Of a stretch of 64,000 bases of DNA, positions 34,661 through 44,025 are shown in pieces. The stretch lies in the NCBI GenBank assembly GCA_015066565.1, contig SVOB01000001.1:1334531-1398530 (forward strand), written 5' to 3'. Every line of letters starts with the position of its first letter. Position 1 is the stretch's first letter. Origin of the DNA: Oscillospiraceae bacterium. GTDB lineage: Bacteria > Bacillota > Clostridia > Oscillospirales > Acutalibacteraceae. A program made the position numbers and the translations under genes. The notes below the pieces were generated by a model, which was not told the DNA's origin, searched no databases, and worked only from the letters and a program-made list of their open reading frames with translations.

Positions 34661-35437
34661 TTAATAAGCTATATTAAATAATTCCTTTGCGTTTTTGCTT
34701 GTCAAATCCAGTATTTCCTGCGCCGTGGCGGAACGAGCCTCTGCGATTTTTTCCGCCGTGAAGGGAATGAGTAACGACGAGTTTCGTTTTCCCCTGAACG
34801 GCACGGGCGTCATATAAGGCGCGTCGGTTTCAATTAAAAGTCTGTCGGCAGGAACTTCAAAAGCCACCTCGACAGGCTTTTTTGCGTTTTTAAACGTCAC
34901 TGCGCCGCCGAGACCTATATACATACCGAGCTTTACAACCTCTCTCATCATTTCGACAGAGCCTGAAAAGCAGTGAACAACCCCTTTCGGCTTATGCTTT
35001 TTGAGGATGTTAAGTATATCCTCGTGGCTTTCCCTGTCGTGAATAATTACGGGCAAATCAAGCTCCTTTGCAAGTAAAATCTGTTTTTCAAGCACCTCAA
35101 TCTGCTTTTCCCTCGGCGCTGTGTCATAGTGATAATCAAGACCGATTTCACCTATTGCAACAACCTTTTCGTGCTTTGAAAGAGAACGGAAAAAGTCAAT
35201 GAAGTTTTCGTTTTCTTCGTCCTCAATATCAAGCGGATGAAGTCCTACTGCGGCGTACATAAAGTCATATTTTTCGGCAAGCGCAATTGCCGAAAGCGAA
35301 TTTACGGTATTTGTTCCGCAGGTTATACAACCGCAAATGCCCCCCTCTTTAAAAGAGGAGAGCAGAGCTTCTTTATCGTCATTGAATTGCTCATCATCAT
35401 AATGAGCGTGTGAGTCAAAAATGTTTTTGTAATCCAT
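34661..35437 (-). CDS. TatD-family metal-dependent hydrolase
   Basis: The 258-residue protein has the TatD signature: FDSHAHYDDEQF at the N-terminus, AIGEIGLDYHYD in the middle, PVIIHDRESHEDIL, and IETDAPYMTPVPFRGKRN with the last metal aspartate. TatD enzymes are cytoplasmic DNases/hydrolases with roles in DNA repair. It overlaps the metG stop by one base. The metG-tatD pairing is the usual Firmicute order, which also supports the identification. Confidence 0.93.
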   Translation of the reverse strand: MDYKNIFDSHAHYDDEQFNDDKEALLSSFKEGGICGCITCGTNTVNSLSAIALAEKYDFMYAAVGLHPLDIEDEENENFIDFFRSLSKHEKVVAIGEIGLDYHYDTAPREKQIEVLEKQILLAKELDLPVIIHDRESHEDILNILKKHKPKGVVHCFSGSVEMMREVVKLGMYIGLGGAVTFKNAKKPVEVAFEVPADRLLIETDAPYMTPVPFRGKRNSSLLIPFTAEKIAEARSATAQEILDLTSKNAKELFNIAY

Positions 35438-37380
35438 TATCTTATCTTTGCGCCGTTGGGCATACCGTCAACAAATACGACCTTAACGTCGTCTTCACTG
35501 CAGTCAGCCGCAAGAATCATACCCTGGCTTTCAACGCCGCAAAGTACGGCGGGTTTAAGGTTCGCGACTACGACAACCTTTTTGCCGATAAGGTCCTCGG
35601 GCTTATACCATTTTGCAATACCCGAAGCGACTGTTCTTTGCTTTCCGCTGCCGTCATCAAGCGTGAGTTTAAGAAGCTTTTTAGCCCTCTTTATCGGCTC
35701 GCAGTCCTTGACCTCGGCGACCCTTAATTCAACCTTTGCGAAGTCGTCAATATTAATCATAACGCCCTCGGGCTCTTCTTTCTTTTCTTCCTTTTCGACG
35801 TTTGCGGCGATTTCCTCTTCAATTTCTTTGAGCATCTTTTCGGCGTCAATTCTGTTGAAAAGGGGAGTCGGGTCATTGACAACCGTGCCTTCCTTTAATG
35901 CGCCGAAAGCTTTAAGGCTTTCGTATGAGCTTTCCTGACAGTTAATCTGTCTTAAAATCTCCTTTGCGGTGTCGGGCATATAGGGCTGAAGCTGGACTGC
36001 AATAAAGCGGATGCTTTCAAGCAGGTTATAAAGAACAGTGCCGAGCCTTGCCTTTTTGCTTTCGTCCTTTGCGAGCGCCCAGGGAGCGGTTTCGTCAATG
36101 TATTTATTGCTTCTCTTTGCGAGGTTTACAACTTCCTCAACCGCGTCGGCGATACAGAATTTATCCATTGAAGAAGCGACCCTGCCGACTGATTCAAGAG
36201 CAGTTTTCTTTAAATCCGCGTCAATTTCTTCGGTTACGTCACCCGACTGAACAACGCCGTCAAAATACTTTTTCTGCATAGCGACGGTGCGGTTAACGAG
36301 GTTGCCGATTGTATTCGCAAGGTCTGAATTATACCTTTCAATAACAGTTTCATAAGTCAGTGAGCCGTCGGCTGCGTGAGGAATTTCACTCAGAAGATAA
36401 TATCTTACAGCGTCAACGCCGAAACGCTTTGCAAGGTCGTCGGCATAGATAACGTTGCCCTTTGATTTGCTCATTTTGTCGTTGCCTATAAGCAGCCACG
36501 GGTGACCGTAAACCTTTTTGGGCAGCGGCTCGCCGAGAGCCATAAGCATAATCGGCCAGTAAATCGTATGGAAACGGACTATGTCCTTGCCTATAATATG
36601 AACGTCAGCGGGCCAGTACTTACGGTACATATCGCTGTTTTCTTCCGTGTCATAGCCGAGGGCGGTTATATAGTTTGAAAGAGCGTCAATCCATACGTAG
36701 ATAACGTGCTTGTCGTCAAAGGTGACGGGAATACCCCATTTGAACGAGGTACGGGATACGCATAAATCCTGAAGACCCGGACGGATAAAGTTGTTGAGCA
36801 TTTCCTTTTTTCTGCTTTCGGGATAGATGAAATCGGGATTCTGCTCAATATAATTCTCCAACTGCTTCTGATATTTTGAAAGTCGCAGGAAATAGGCTTC
36901 CTCGCTGGCTTTCTTTACCTCTCTTCCGCAGTCGGGGCATTTTCCGTCAACAAGCTGGCTTTCGGTCCAGAAGCTTTCGCACGGGACGCAGTAAAGCCCC
37001 TCGTAAGAGCCTTTATAAATATCGCCCTGGTCATAGAGCTTTTTAAAAATCTTCTGAACTGCCTTTTCGTGATAATCGTCGGTAGTTCTTATGAATTTAT
37101 CGTATGTTGTATTTAATAAATCGCAGATGCCGCGGATTTCGCCTGCAACCCTGTCGACATATTCCTTAGGCGAAACGCCCTCTTCTTTAGCGTAATTTTC
37201 GATTTTCTGACCGTGTTCGTCAGTGCCTGTGAGGAAGAAAACATCATAGCCCTGCATTCGCTTGAACCTCGCAATTGCGTCGGTTAAAACGATTTCGTAG
37301 CTGTTGCCTATATGAGGTTTTCTTGAAGTGTAGGCAATAGCGGTTGTGATGTAGTACTTTTCTTTGTTACATTCACACAT
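35437..37380 (-). CDS. metG: Methionyl-tRNA synthetase with C-terminal tRNA-binding domain
   Basis: The 647-residue class I enzyme charges tRNA-Met. HIGNSYEIVLTDAIARF is the HIGH-type motif, CVPCESFW and CPDCGRE form a zinc knuckle, and DKMSKSKGNVIY is the KMSKS loop. The last 110 residues (from about 538) are the EMAP-II-like tRNA-binding/dimerisation domain, with VELRVAEVKDCEPIKRAKKL. No T-box leader is present in the short upstream region. Confidence 0.96.
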   Translation of the reverse strand: MCECNKEKYYITTAIAYTSRKPHIGNSYEIVLTDAIARFKRMQGYDVFFLTGTDEHGQKIENYAKEEGVSPKEYVDRVAGEIRGICDLLNTTYDKFIRTTDDYHEKAVQKIFKKLYDQGDIYKGSYEGLYCVPCESFWTESQLVDGKCPDCGREVKKASEEAYFLRLSKYQKQLENYIEQNPDFIYPESRKKEMLNNFIRPGLQDLCVSRTSFKWGIPVTFDDKHVIYVWIDALSNYITALGYDTEENSDMYRKYWPADVHIIGKDIVRFHTIYWPIMLMALGEPLPKKVYGHPWLLIGNDKMSKSKGNVIYADDLAKRFGVDAVRYYLLSEIPHAADGSLTYETVIERYNSDLANTIGNLVNRTVAMQKKYFDGVVQSGDVTEEIDADLKKTALESVGRVASSMDKFCIADAVEEVVNLAKRSNKYIDETAPWALAKDESKKARLGTVLYNLLESIRFIAVQLQPYMPDTAKEILRQINCQESSYESLKAFGALKEGTVVNDPTPLFNRIDAEKMLKEIEEEIAANVEKEEKKEEPEGVMINIDDFAKVELRVAEVKDCEPIKRAKKLLKLTLDDGSGKQRTVASGIAKWYKPEDLIGKKVVVVANLKPAVLCGVESQGMILAADCSEDDVKVVFVDGMPNGAKIR

Positions 37381-37419
37381 AGAAAATTACCTTCCTTTCT
37401 TAAAAGTTATCAGTAGTAT

Positions 37420-37447
37420 ATTTTACCACAAATATATTATTTTACAA
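37420..37447 (-). promoter_or_regulatory. Probable promoter of metG-tatD
   Basis: On the minus strand TTGTAA, 16 nt, TAAAAT, about 40 bp before the metG ATG, which has GAAAGGAAGG as ribosome site. Confidence 0.55.
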
Positions 37448-37453
37448 GTGTTA

Positions 37454-38326
37454 TTATTTGCGGATAAGAGCGAGTATCTCCTCGGGGGTAAAGACGTACT
37501 TTTTGTTGCAGAAATGACAGGTGACCTCGGTCTGTTCATCCTGAGCCATTTCTCTTAACGCCTGTTCGCCTGTGCTTATAAGCGCCGCTTCAACCCTTTT
37601 TTTAGAGCAGTTGCAACGGTAAACGGGCGAGGCGGTGTCGAGCATATCGAGTTTAAACTTGGAAAGCACGGCGCGGCAGATTTCCTCGGGCGTCATACCC
37701 TTTGCGAGCATTGTCGTAACAGGCTCAATTTTTTCAATGCACCTTTCGACCTTTGTTATCGTGTCCTCGCCTGCGGTTGGAAGAAGCTGAATAATAAACC
37801 CGCCCGAGCAGAGTATCTCTTCGGTTTCGGGATTGACAAGAACGCCCAGAGCGCAAACTGTCGGGATTTGTTCGCTTATTGCAAAATACGAGGTTATGTC
37901 TTCGGCAACCTCGCCCGTAACAATCTGAACCTGACCGATATAAGGCTCTTTTAGCCCGAGGTCCTTTATGACGGTTAAAAACCCGTCCGTGCCGATTGCC
38001 GAGGCAACGTCGAGCTTGCCCTTGGAATTAAGCGGCAGGTCAACCCTCGGCTCGTCTATGCAACCTCTTACGTTCCCTAAAGAATCCGAAACGGCGATAA
38101 CACTTCCCGCCTTGCCGTTGCCGTTAAAGCGGACTGTTACGGTGTCGTCCTTTCCTTTAAGGGCGCTTCCCATAAGCGAAGCGGCGGTAAGGGTTCTCCC
38201 GAGAGCCGCAGAACAGACCTTCGAGGTGTTGTGGATTTTCTGCATTTCGCTGACAATGTCGGTTGTGTCAGCCGCCATAACGGTCAGGCTTCCGTCGATT
38301 GAAATCATTCTTACAAGAAAACTCAT
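37454..38326 (-). CDS. hslO: Redox-regulated chaperone Hsp33
   Basis: Hsp33 is a cytoplasmic holdase activated by oxidative stress. The protein has 290 residues from the ATG at 38326, which is preceded by AAAGGAG. The N-terminal fold shows SKVCSAALGRTLTAASLMGS and GYI-type segments, and the C-terminal switch has the four zinc cysteines as CNC and CHFC (RCNCSKKR; VTCHFCNKKY). All are present, so redox control should work. It is the last gene of the yerC-methyltransferase-hslO operon. Confidence 0.95.
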   Translation of the reverse strand: MSFLVRMISIDGSLTVMAADTTDIVSEMQKIHNTSKVCSAALGRTLTAASLMGSALKGKDDTVTVRFNGNGKAGSVIAVSDSLGNVRGCIDEPRVDLPLNSKGKLDVASAIGTDGFLTVIKDLGLKEPYIGQVQIVTGEVAEDITSYFAISEQIPTVCALGVLVNPETEEILCSGGFIIQLLPTAGEDTITKVERCIEKIEPVTTMLAKGMTPEEICRAVLSKFKLDMLDTASPVYRCNCSKKRVEAALISTGEQALREMAQDEQTEVTCHFCNKKYVFTPEEILALIRK

Positions 38327-38328
38327 TT

Positions 38329-39066
38329 TTACTCCTTTATACATACAAATACGGCTCTTTCACTCGTTTCGGTAACCTCTTTTTCGGTGTAGCCGTCATA
38401 AATTCCAACTGTTTTAAAGCCGCTGTCAGTCAGGGCTTTTTTTATTCTGTCAAGTTCATAGGCGGTCTCGGTAAAGTATTCGCCCGTTCTGACAAATGAG
38501 CCATCCTCATTTTCGGTAAAAAAGTCGAGGCTAATGTTTACGCTGTCGCCGTCCAGATCGTTTTGCCATACGCAGTAAACGCTTTCGGTGTCATAAACGA
38601 AAATATTGTTTTCAAGCACGTGACGGTGTTTGTAGACGGTGTTTACGTCGAAAATAAAAACTCCGCCTTTTTCCATAAAAAGCGAAACCTTTTCAAAGGC
38701 TTTTTTTACCCCGTCAAAGCCTTCAAGGTGGTTTATGCTGTCAAGAGTGCTTACGCAGGCGACAATAGTTCCGTATAAATCAAGCTCGGTCATACCCTGA
38801 TTGAGAAAAAGCACGTTTGCGTTCTCTTCGGCGTTTTTCTCCATCGCAACCGAAAGCATTTCGGCGCTTTCGTCGGCGCCTATTACGTCGTAACCCGCCT
38901 TTGAAAGAAGCAAAGCGAGCGTACCCGTCCCGCAGGCATTATCAAGCAAAAGCCCCTTGCCTACGCCGTTTTCACGAAGCAAGGAGCATATTCTTTCCGA
39001 TATTTTTTCGTAGTCAACGTTTTCGGTCAGCAGGTCATAAACGCTGCCGAAGGAGGAATAACTCAT
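38329..39066 (-). CDS. Class I SAM-dependent methyltransferase
   Basis: This 245-residue protein has motif I as LLLDNACGTGTLALLLSKAG (about 39-58) with the strand-2 acidic residue in VIGADESAEML and motif post-II in GTIVACVSTLDSINHL. It matches the small-molecule Methyltransf_25 type. It overlaps yerC by 4 bp upstream and is separated from hslO by 2 bp, so it is translated with them. Substrate unknown. Confidence 0.87.
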   Translation of the reverse strand: MSYSSFGSVYDLLTENVDYEKISERICSLLRENGVGKGLLLDNACGTGTLALLLSKAGYDVIGADESAEMLSVAMEKNAEENANVLFLNQGMTELDLYGTIVACVSTLDSINHLEGFDGVKKAFEKVSLFMEKGGVFIFDVNTVYKHRHVLENNIFVYDTESVYCVWQNDLDGDSVNISLDFFTENEDGSFVRTGEYFTETAYELDRIKKALTDSGFKTVGIYDGYTEKEVTETSERAVFVCIKE

Positions 39067-39350
39067 TTTAACCTCTCAAAAATAGTGTCGTATCCGCTTT
39101 CGCCGAACATAAGCGAACGGTTGACTCGGCTTATTGTAGCGGTCGAAGCGCCCGTCTGTTCAACGATATCCTTATAAACCTTGCCCTCGGAGAGCATTTT
39201 CGCGACAACAATACGCTGGGCGATCGCGCTCAATTCCTTCATAGTGCAAAGGTCGGTGAAAAAATCCTCGCACTCCTGCTTTGACCGGAGTTGAAGAATA
39301 CATTCGTATAAAAAATCTACGTTTGGATCTTTTTTTCTTTTAGCGGGCAT
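39063..39350 (-). CDS. YerC/YecD-family TrpR-related DNA-binding protein
   Basis: A small regulator of 95 residues. The TrpR-like helix-turn-helix is visible as MKELSAIAQRIVVAKMLSEG and TGASTATISRVNRSL (about 32-75). The start is fixed at 39350: GAGGGG lies just upstream of it, and an ATG 12 codons further out falls inside the promoter -10 region. YerC is widespread in Firmicutes; its regulon is not well defined. Confidence 0.9.
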   Translation of the reverse strand: MPAKRKKDPNVDFLYECILQLRSKQECEDFFTDLCTMKELSAIAQRIVVAKMLSEGKVYKDIVEQTGASTATISRVNRSLMFGESGYDTIFERLK

Positions 39351-39386
39351 TTTCTTTTCCCCCTCGGGTATTTTTGCTGTATTCAT

Positions 39387-39415
39387 ATATTAGCACACTG
39401 AAGCGTAAAAGTAAA
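39387..39415 (-). promoter_or_regulatory. Promoter of the yerC operon
   Basis: On the minus strand TTTACT, 17 nt, TAATAT. Transcription would begin near 39380, which excludes any start codon upstream of 39350. Confidence 0.65.
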
Positions 39416-39423
39416 GCATATTT

Positions 39424-40107
39424 TTAAGGATTGCATAAAAGCACCGAGGCGTAGACCGTTCCGTCGCTGTCGGTAGTGACGGCAACCGCGGCGTAAGAAT
39501 AGTCCTTGCTGAGAATTACGTCTGCCTGACTGCTCTCTTTCGTAAGCCCGTTTAAAAGAAGATTTACGCCCTCGTCATCCTCTTTTGTGCCCTTTGCAAG
39601 ACATTCCGAAAACAGCGTGAACGAAAGTCCCTTGTCGGTTAAAACGGTTGAGGGCTTTCTGCCGTCGGGGCGTGTATGGGTAAATGAAGAAACGGCTTCG
39701 TCCGACCTTATTTTCGCAAGGGCGTGAAGACAGTCGTTCCAGTTAAGAGGCGGAATATCCCGCTTCTGTCTTTCGCTGTTAACGGCGTTGAACAGCTTCG
39801 CTTCAAACGCAGTCGGAGTATAGGCGCCGTCGGGAATAAAATTGAGAATTGTTCTTCGGGTTTCACTTTCGCTTTCTTTTTCATTTTCACCCGCTTTTTC
39901 CTCTTTGCTTTTCGAGGTTGCTTCGGTTGAAGAAACCGTTATTTCTTCCGTAGTCGCCTGAGTTGAAGACGTTTCGGTTTCGCTTGAAATTACGGGTGTT
40001 TCGGGCTTTGGCGTTTTATATCTGTAAGCGAAGAAAACCGACAAAGCGACTATAACAAGACACGCCGAAATAACAACGGCTTTTTTCATTTTTTTCGTTT
40101 CTTTCAT
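39424..40107 (-). CDS. Membrane-anchored CAP-domain (SCP-like) protein
   Basis: A 227-residue protein. One N-terminal hydrophobic segment (about 9-25) is followed by a Ser/Thr/Glu-rich spacer to about residue 90, then a CAP domain with AFEAKLFNAVNSERQKRDIPPL, SDEAVSSFTHTRPDG and ECLAKG. The histidine and glutamates of the CAP cavity are present. Bacterial CAP proteins are exported and of mostly unknown role. Start ATG at 40107 with CGGAG 8 nt upstream. A single-gene unit, divergent from rlmB. Confidence 0.85.
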   Translation of the reverse strand: MKETKKMKKAVVISACLVIVALSVFFAYRYKTPKPETPVISSETETSSTQATTEEITVSSTEATSKSKEEKAGENEKESESETRRTILNFIPDGAYTPTAFEAKLFNAVNSERQKRDIPPLNWNDCLHALAKIRSDEAVSSFTHTRPDGRKPSTVLTDKGLSFTLFSECLAKGTKEDDEGVNLLLNGLTKESSQADVILSKDYSYAAVAVTTDSDGTVYASVLLCNP

Positions 40108-40188
40108 CAAATCAACTCCGAGGATATTATATATTTTTCGGCTCTGTTTTTCAACGGCGAAATAATTTATATTTTTTTATTAAAAATA

Positions 40189-40218
40189 TTGTCAAAATAA
40201 CACTAAATATGGTATAAT
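40189..40218 (+). promoter_or_regulatory. Promoter of rlmB
   Basis: TTGTCA, 18 nt, TATAAT, about 42 bp before the ATG. Confidence 0.75.
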
Positions 40219-40259
40219 AAATTGATTATTATCAAAAATATTGCGTTCAAGGTGCTAAT

Positions 40260-41015
40260 ATGCGTGAAAAAAGCGAAGAAAACAGACAGGACCTGTTAAT
40301 CGGAAGAAACGCCGTAGCCGAAGCCATAAGGGCGGGCAGGCAGATTGATACGCTCTATGTGCTTCAGGGAGAGAAGAACGGCTCGGTAGGAAATATTGTC
40401 GCCGTCTGCCGTGATAAAGGCGTTACAATCAAACAGGTTGACAGAAAAAAGCTCGACTATATGTGCGGCAGGGAAAATCATCAGGGCGTTGCCGCTTTTG
40501 TTGCGGCTCACGAATACGCCGAAATTGACGATATTTTTTCTCTCGCCGAAGAGAAAAACGAAAAACCGTTTATAATCGTCTGCGACGAAATGGAGGACCC
40601 TCACAACCTCGGCGCCGTTATCAGAACAGCCGAGCTTGCGGGCGCTCACGGGGTGATAATTCCGAAAAGGCGGTCGGCTTCTCTTTCTTACGCAGTCGGT
40701 AAAACGAGCGCAGGCGCTCTTGAATATGTACCCGTTTGCAGGGTTTCAAATCTTCCCTCGACTCTCGATTTGCTAAAGGAAAGAGGAGTGTGGATTTACG
40801 GCGCCGATATGGGCGGCGAGGATTGCCGGAATATCGATTTTGACGGCGCTGTCGCTCTTGTAATCGGTTCCGAGGGAAAAGGACTCGGCAGACTTGTAAG
40901 GGAAAAATGCGATTTTATAGTTTCTCTTAAGCAAAAGGGGAAAATAAACTCCCTTAACGCCTCCGTGGCGGCGGGAATTCTTATGTACGAAATAATGTAT
41001 CAGCGAGATAAATAA
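40260..41015 (+). CDS. rlmB: 23S rRNA (guanosine2251-2'-O)-methyltransferase (RlmB/TrmH family)
   Basis: A SPOUT methyltransferase of 251 residues. The N-terminal substrate-binding part runs LIGRNAVAEAIRAGRQIDTL; the catalytic trefoil knot shows EMEDPHNLGAVIRTAELAGA, VALVIGSEGKGLGRLV and KINSLNASVAAGILMYE, the three SpoU motifs. It methylates 23S rRNA (or possibly tRNA) in the cytoplasm. In many Firmicutes it follows cysS and mrnC; here it stands alone with an unusual membrane protein 14 bp downstream. Confidence 0.92.
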   Translation: MREKSEENRQDLLIGRNAVAEAIRAGRQIDTLYVLQGEKNGSVGNIVAVCRDKGVTIKQVDRKKLDYMCGRENHQGVAAFVAAHEYAEIDDIFSLAEEKNEKPFIIVCDEMEDPHNLGAVIRTAELAGAHGVIIPKRRSASLSYAVGKTSAGALEYVPVCRVSNLPSTLDLLKERGVWIYGADMGGEDCRNIDFDGAVALVIGSEGKGLGRLVREKCDFIVSLKQKGKINSLNASVAAGILMYEIMYQRDK

Positions 41016-41029
41016 TTGGGGTGGAAACA

Positions 41030-43726
41030 ATGTCAGACGAAAAAAAGAAAGGCTTTTTCAGCGATCTCGAAGAATACGACGACGGCAGAATCTGGTCAAT
41101 TGACGAAATTGACGCTCTTTTAAGAGGCGAAATTGTCCACGAGGAGCCGCTTGAAATCGAAAAAAGGCTCGCTTCAAGGGAAGAAGAGAAAGCTTCTGAC
41201 GAAGAAAAGGGCGCTATTTCCGAAAAAGAGGAGGAAAGCGGTCAGATAGCCTTTGCCGAGGTTGACACTACCGAAGCCGAGGAAGAGGTCGAGGAGGTTG
41301 TTCCCGAGGAAAAGCCCTCCGAAAGCCAGATTTCGATTGAAAAGACAAGGGTGTTCAACGAGGTTGACACCTCAGCGGGATACAACGTCAATATTGAACA
41401 TAATATTACCGACCAGAGAGTTGTTCATACAACAACCGCGAAGGACGACAATATTGTTTCCCGTTCAAATAAGATGGAGTCCGACAAAATCAGGGAAAAG
41501 TTCATTAATCCTCCCGTAAAGGATATAGAAAAAACTGCTGACCACAGGGCGATTATAGATAAGCTTCCGCCCAAGACAATAGAAAGAGCAGGCTTCTTTA
41601 TTGAAGAGGGTGAAAAGAGCCTGACGTCAGACCTTGACCCGATTCCGACAATCGTTTCCGCTGATGTTCTTAAGGAAAAAGAGAAGACTCAGCCTGCCGT
41701 TGAAGAGGTCTATGAGGACCAGATTACGTTCGAGGGCTTTAACGACGAAAGCGAAGAGATAGAAAAGGTTGACGAATACGAAGCCGAAACCGAGCTTATA
41801 CGTCGCCGTAAGGAAAAGGCCAAAAACTTTAAGCTTTTCCCGAATCTTCCCTCCGATGAGGAAGCCGAGCCCGAGCAGGAGTCAGAGGAAGAGCCTGCCG
41901 AAAAAACGGAAGAACCCGCTGTCGCCGAAGAAAACGAACCCGATGAAGAGGGAAGACCTGAAAAGAGAATAAAGAAGAGAGAAAAAAGAGTTTCTGACGA
42001 AATAATCGAGAGAGAATATTACGGCGAAAAGGATAAAAAGGCTGTCGGCGAAATTCTTGAAAAGAAGCGCAGCGGCTCGCTTATCCAGCTGTTTATAACC
42101 GCCGGTGTGTTTGCCGTTCTCCTCGTTATGAGCCTTGTAACGCTTAACGGCGATTTCACCGTTTTCGGCGGAAGAGCGGAAATCTATCTTCTTATAAACT
42201 GCGCGTTGCTTGTGGTTTCCGCCTGCGCCTGCCTTGACGTTATCAGAAACGGCGCAAAGGGCGTTTTCTCGAGAAAACCGAGCACCGATTCGGCTGTGTT
42301 CGTTTCGTTTGCGGCGGCGCTTATTCAGAATATTGCGACTTATTTCTTCGCCGATACCGTTGAAACGAGGGTACATATTTACACTGCGGCGGCTGTGTTT
42401 ACGCTTCTGCTTGATACGGCGGCTAAAACAATCAACGCAACGAGAATTAAAAACAATTTCGCGTTTATCTCCCGTGACAGAGATTTTTATACGGTAAAGA
42501 GCATTGAGGACGAAGACTCCGCTTTTGAAATCGGCAGGGGACTTTTCCTCGGCGACCCGGATATCAGATATAACGCCATGGCTCGCTTTGAAACAAAGTA
42601 CGTTGAAAACTCCTCGAAGTATGAGCCGAGCGCGTATACGGTTATGAAGGCGGTTCCCGTAACCGTTATTCTCGCCGTTATTATCGGCGTTATTACGGGC
42701 GTTGTCAGCCGTGAAATCCCGTCTGCCGTTGCGGCGTTTACGGGTACGGTTTGCTTCGCTTCACCCGTCGGAGCGTTCTTTGCGAGCGCATATATCTTCT
42801 CGTCAATGACAAAGAAATTGAAGGCTGAGGATTCAATGATTGTAGGCTACGAAAATGCCGATGAGCTTACGAAATCCAACGCCGTTGTCTTTGACGCCGC
42901 CGAGCTCTTTGACACCGAGCACTGCAAGAACTACGGTTTTAAAACCTTTAATTCAATGAGACCCGACGAGGCTATGCTCTACACGGGCGCCGTAATGATT
43001 GCCGCGGGCGGCCCGCTTGCAAATCTTTTCCGACTTTCCGTAATCGGCGACAGAGATGTTTTCCCGACTGTTGAAAACCTTAATTACGAGGATAAGCTCG
43101 GTTGCTCGGCGTGGGTTGAGCATAACAAGAGGGTTCTTGTCGGCAACAGGGAGTTGCTCATAAACCACAATGTCGAGGTTCTTGACAAGGAATACGAAAC
43201 AAAGCTCAGGAGAAACGGAAGACAGGTAATTTATCTTGCCGTTGAACACGTTCTTTCGGCGATTTACGTTGTCGGCTATGCTCCCGACGAGGAAGCGGCG
43301 GCTCTTCTCAGAAAGCTCGAAAAGAATTCGCTTCCGATTCTCGTTAGAACAACCGACCAGAATATCACAGAGGAGTTTATTGAAGAAAGCTTCGCTCTTC
43401 CGAAGAATTCCGTCAAGGTAATAAGCTCGGTGGCGGGCGAAATGTTCAGCAATATCTATGAACAGATTGTCGATAAGGACGCTTCGGGCGTTCTTCACGA
43501 TGGCACGCCGAAGTCATTCCTCAAGGTTTATAACGCCGCCTATACACTTATGGCGAGAGCCCAGATTGTCTCGATTTTACAGTATATAGGCGTCGGGCTC
43601 GGAGTTCTTATAATGGCTCTTATGGCGTTCTTCTCGGCGCTTATGCAGGGCGGCGCGCTTCAGCTTATTATTTTCCAGATTATCTGGACGGCGGTAACCG
43701 TTCTTATAGCGAAAATTAAAAAATAG
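41030..43726 (+). CDS. P-type-ATPase-like membrane pseudoenzyme with long acidic N-terminus
   Basis: A protein of 898 residues. About 1-345 are charged, Glu/Lys-rich and probably disordered. From about 350 there are membrane helices in pairs, then a cytoplasmic part resembling the P/N domains of P1B-type ATPases: SNAVVFDAAELFD at the phosphorylation site (aspartate at about 622, but KTGT replaced), then WVEHNKRVLVGNRELLINHN, VIYLAVEHVLSAIYVVGY and LVRTTDQNITEEF where TGD(N) would be. GDGxND is missing. Two C-terminal helices follow. Ion pumping is therefore unlikely; a scaffold or sensor role is possible. The ATG at 41030 has GGGGTGG upstream. It follows rlmB by 14 bp. Confidence 0.7.
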   Translation: MSDEKKKGFFSDLEEYDDGRIWSIDEIDALLRGEIVHEEPLEIEKRLASREEEKASDEEKGAISEKEEESGQIAFAEVDTTEAEEEVEEVVPEEKPSESQISIEKTRVFNEVDTSAGYNVNIEHNITDQRVVHTTTAKDDNIVSRSNKMESDKIREKFINPPVKDIEKTADHRAIIDKLPPKTIERAGFFIEEGEKSLTSDLDPIPTIVSADVLKEKEKTQPAVEEVYEDQITFEGFNDESEEIEKVDEYEAETELIRRRKEKAKNFKLFPNLPSDEEAEPEQESEEEPAEKTEEPAVAEENEPDEEGRPEKRIKKREKRVSDEIIEREYYGEKDKKAVGEILEKKRSGSLIQLFITAGVFAVLLVMSLVTLNGDFTVFGGRAEIYLLINCALLVVSACACLDVIRNGAKGVFSRKPSTDSAVFVSFAAALIQNIATYFFADTVETRVHIYTAAAVFTLLLDTAAKTINATRIKNNFAFISRDRDFYTVKSIEDEDSAFEIGRGLFLGDPDIRYNAMARFETKYVENSSKYEPSAYTVMKAVPVTVILAVIIGVITGVVSREIPSAVAAFTGTVCFASPVGAFFASAYIFSSMTKKLKAEDSMIVGYENADELTKSNAVVFDAAELFDTEHCKNYGFKTFNSMRPDEAMLYTGAVMIAAGGPLANLFRLSVIGDRDVFPTVENLNYEDKLGCSAWVEHNKRVLVGNRELLINHNVEVLDKEYETKLRRNGRQVIYLAVEHVLSAIYVVGYAPDEEAAALLRKLEKNSLPILVRTTDQNITEEFIEESFALPKNSVKVISSVAGEMFSNIYEQIVDKDASGVLHDGTPKSFLKVYNAAYTLMARAQIVSILQYIGVGLGVLIMALMAFFSALMQGGALQLIIFQIIWTAVTVLIAKIKK

Positions 43727-43738
43727 CTCAAAAATTTT

Positions 43739-43770
43739 AAGAAACGCTGAAGATTATTTCGGCGTTTCTT
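43739..43770 (+). terminator. Terminator after the P-type-ATPase-like gene
   Basis: 13-bp stem (one wobble) AAGAAACGCTGAA/TTCGGCGTTTCTT with a 6-nt loop and a following TTTG. Confidence 0.85.
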
Positions 43771-43774
43771 TTTG

Positions 43775-43803
43775 TTTACACAAAAGAGAAAATATGATAA
43801 AAT
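43775..43803 (+). promoter_or_regulatory. Promoter of the DUF951-prfA operon
   Basis: TTTACA, 17 nt, TAAAAT preceded by ATGA. Confidence 0.75.
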
Positions 43804-43833
43804 AACTATTCAGTATGTTTAAGGAGGGCGGCT

Positions 43834-44025
43834 ATGGACGTAAGGCTTAACGATATTCTTGAAATGAAAAAACCGCATCCGTGCGGGAGTAACAGATTTG
43901 TTGTCGAGAGAATCGGTATGGATTTTAAAATCCGCTGTGAAAAATGTTCTCACGAAATAATGCTGCCCAGAGGCAAGGTTGAGAAAAACATAAAAAAGAT
44001 TTTCAGAGACGGTGAAAAGGTATGA
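43834..44025 (+). CDS. DUF951 family small protein
   Basis: A 63-residue protein matching DUF951: [20 protein letters not shown], then [20 protein letters not shown] with a CxxC pair that, with the earlier Cys, may bind zinc. Found throughout Firmicutes, often near ychF or prfA; no function is established. An AAGGAGG site precedes the ATG, and its stop overlaps the prfA start by 4 bp. Confidence 0.9.
   Translation: MDVRLNDILEMKKPHPCGSNRFVVERIGMDFKIRCEKCSHEIMLPRGKVEKNIKKIFRDGEKV

Noticed and set aside
37381..37453. T-box leader of metG
   Set aside because: Only about 70 bp separate metG from hslO, with no T-box sequence or specifier structure.
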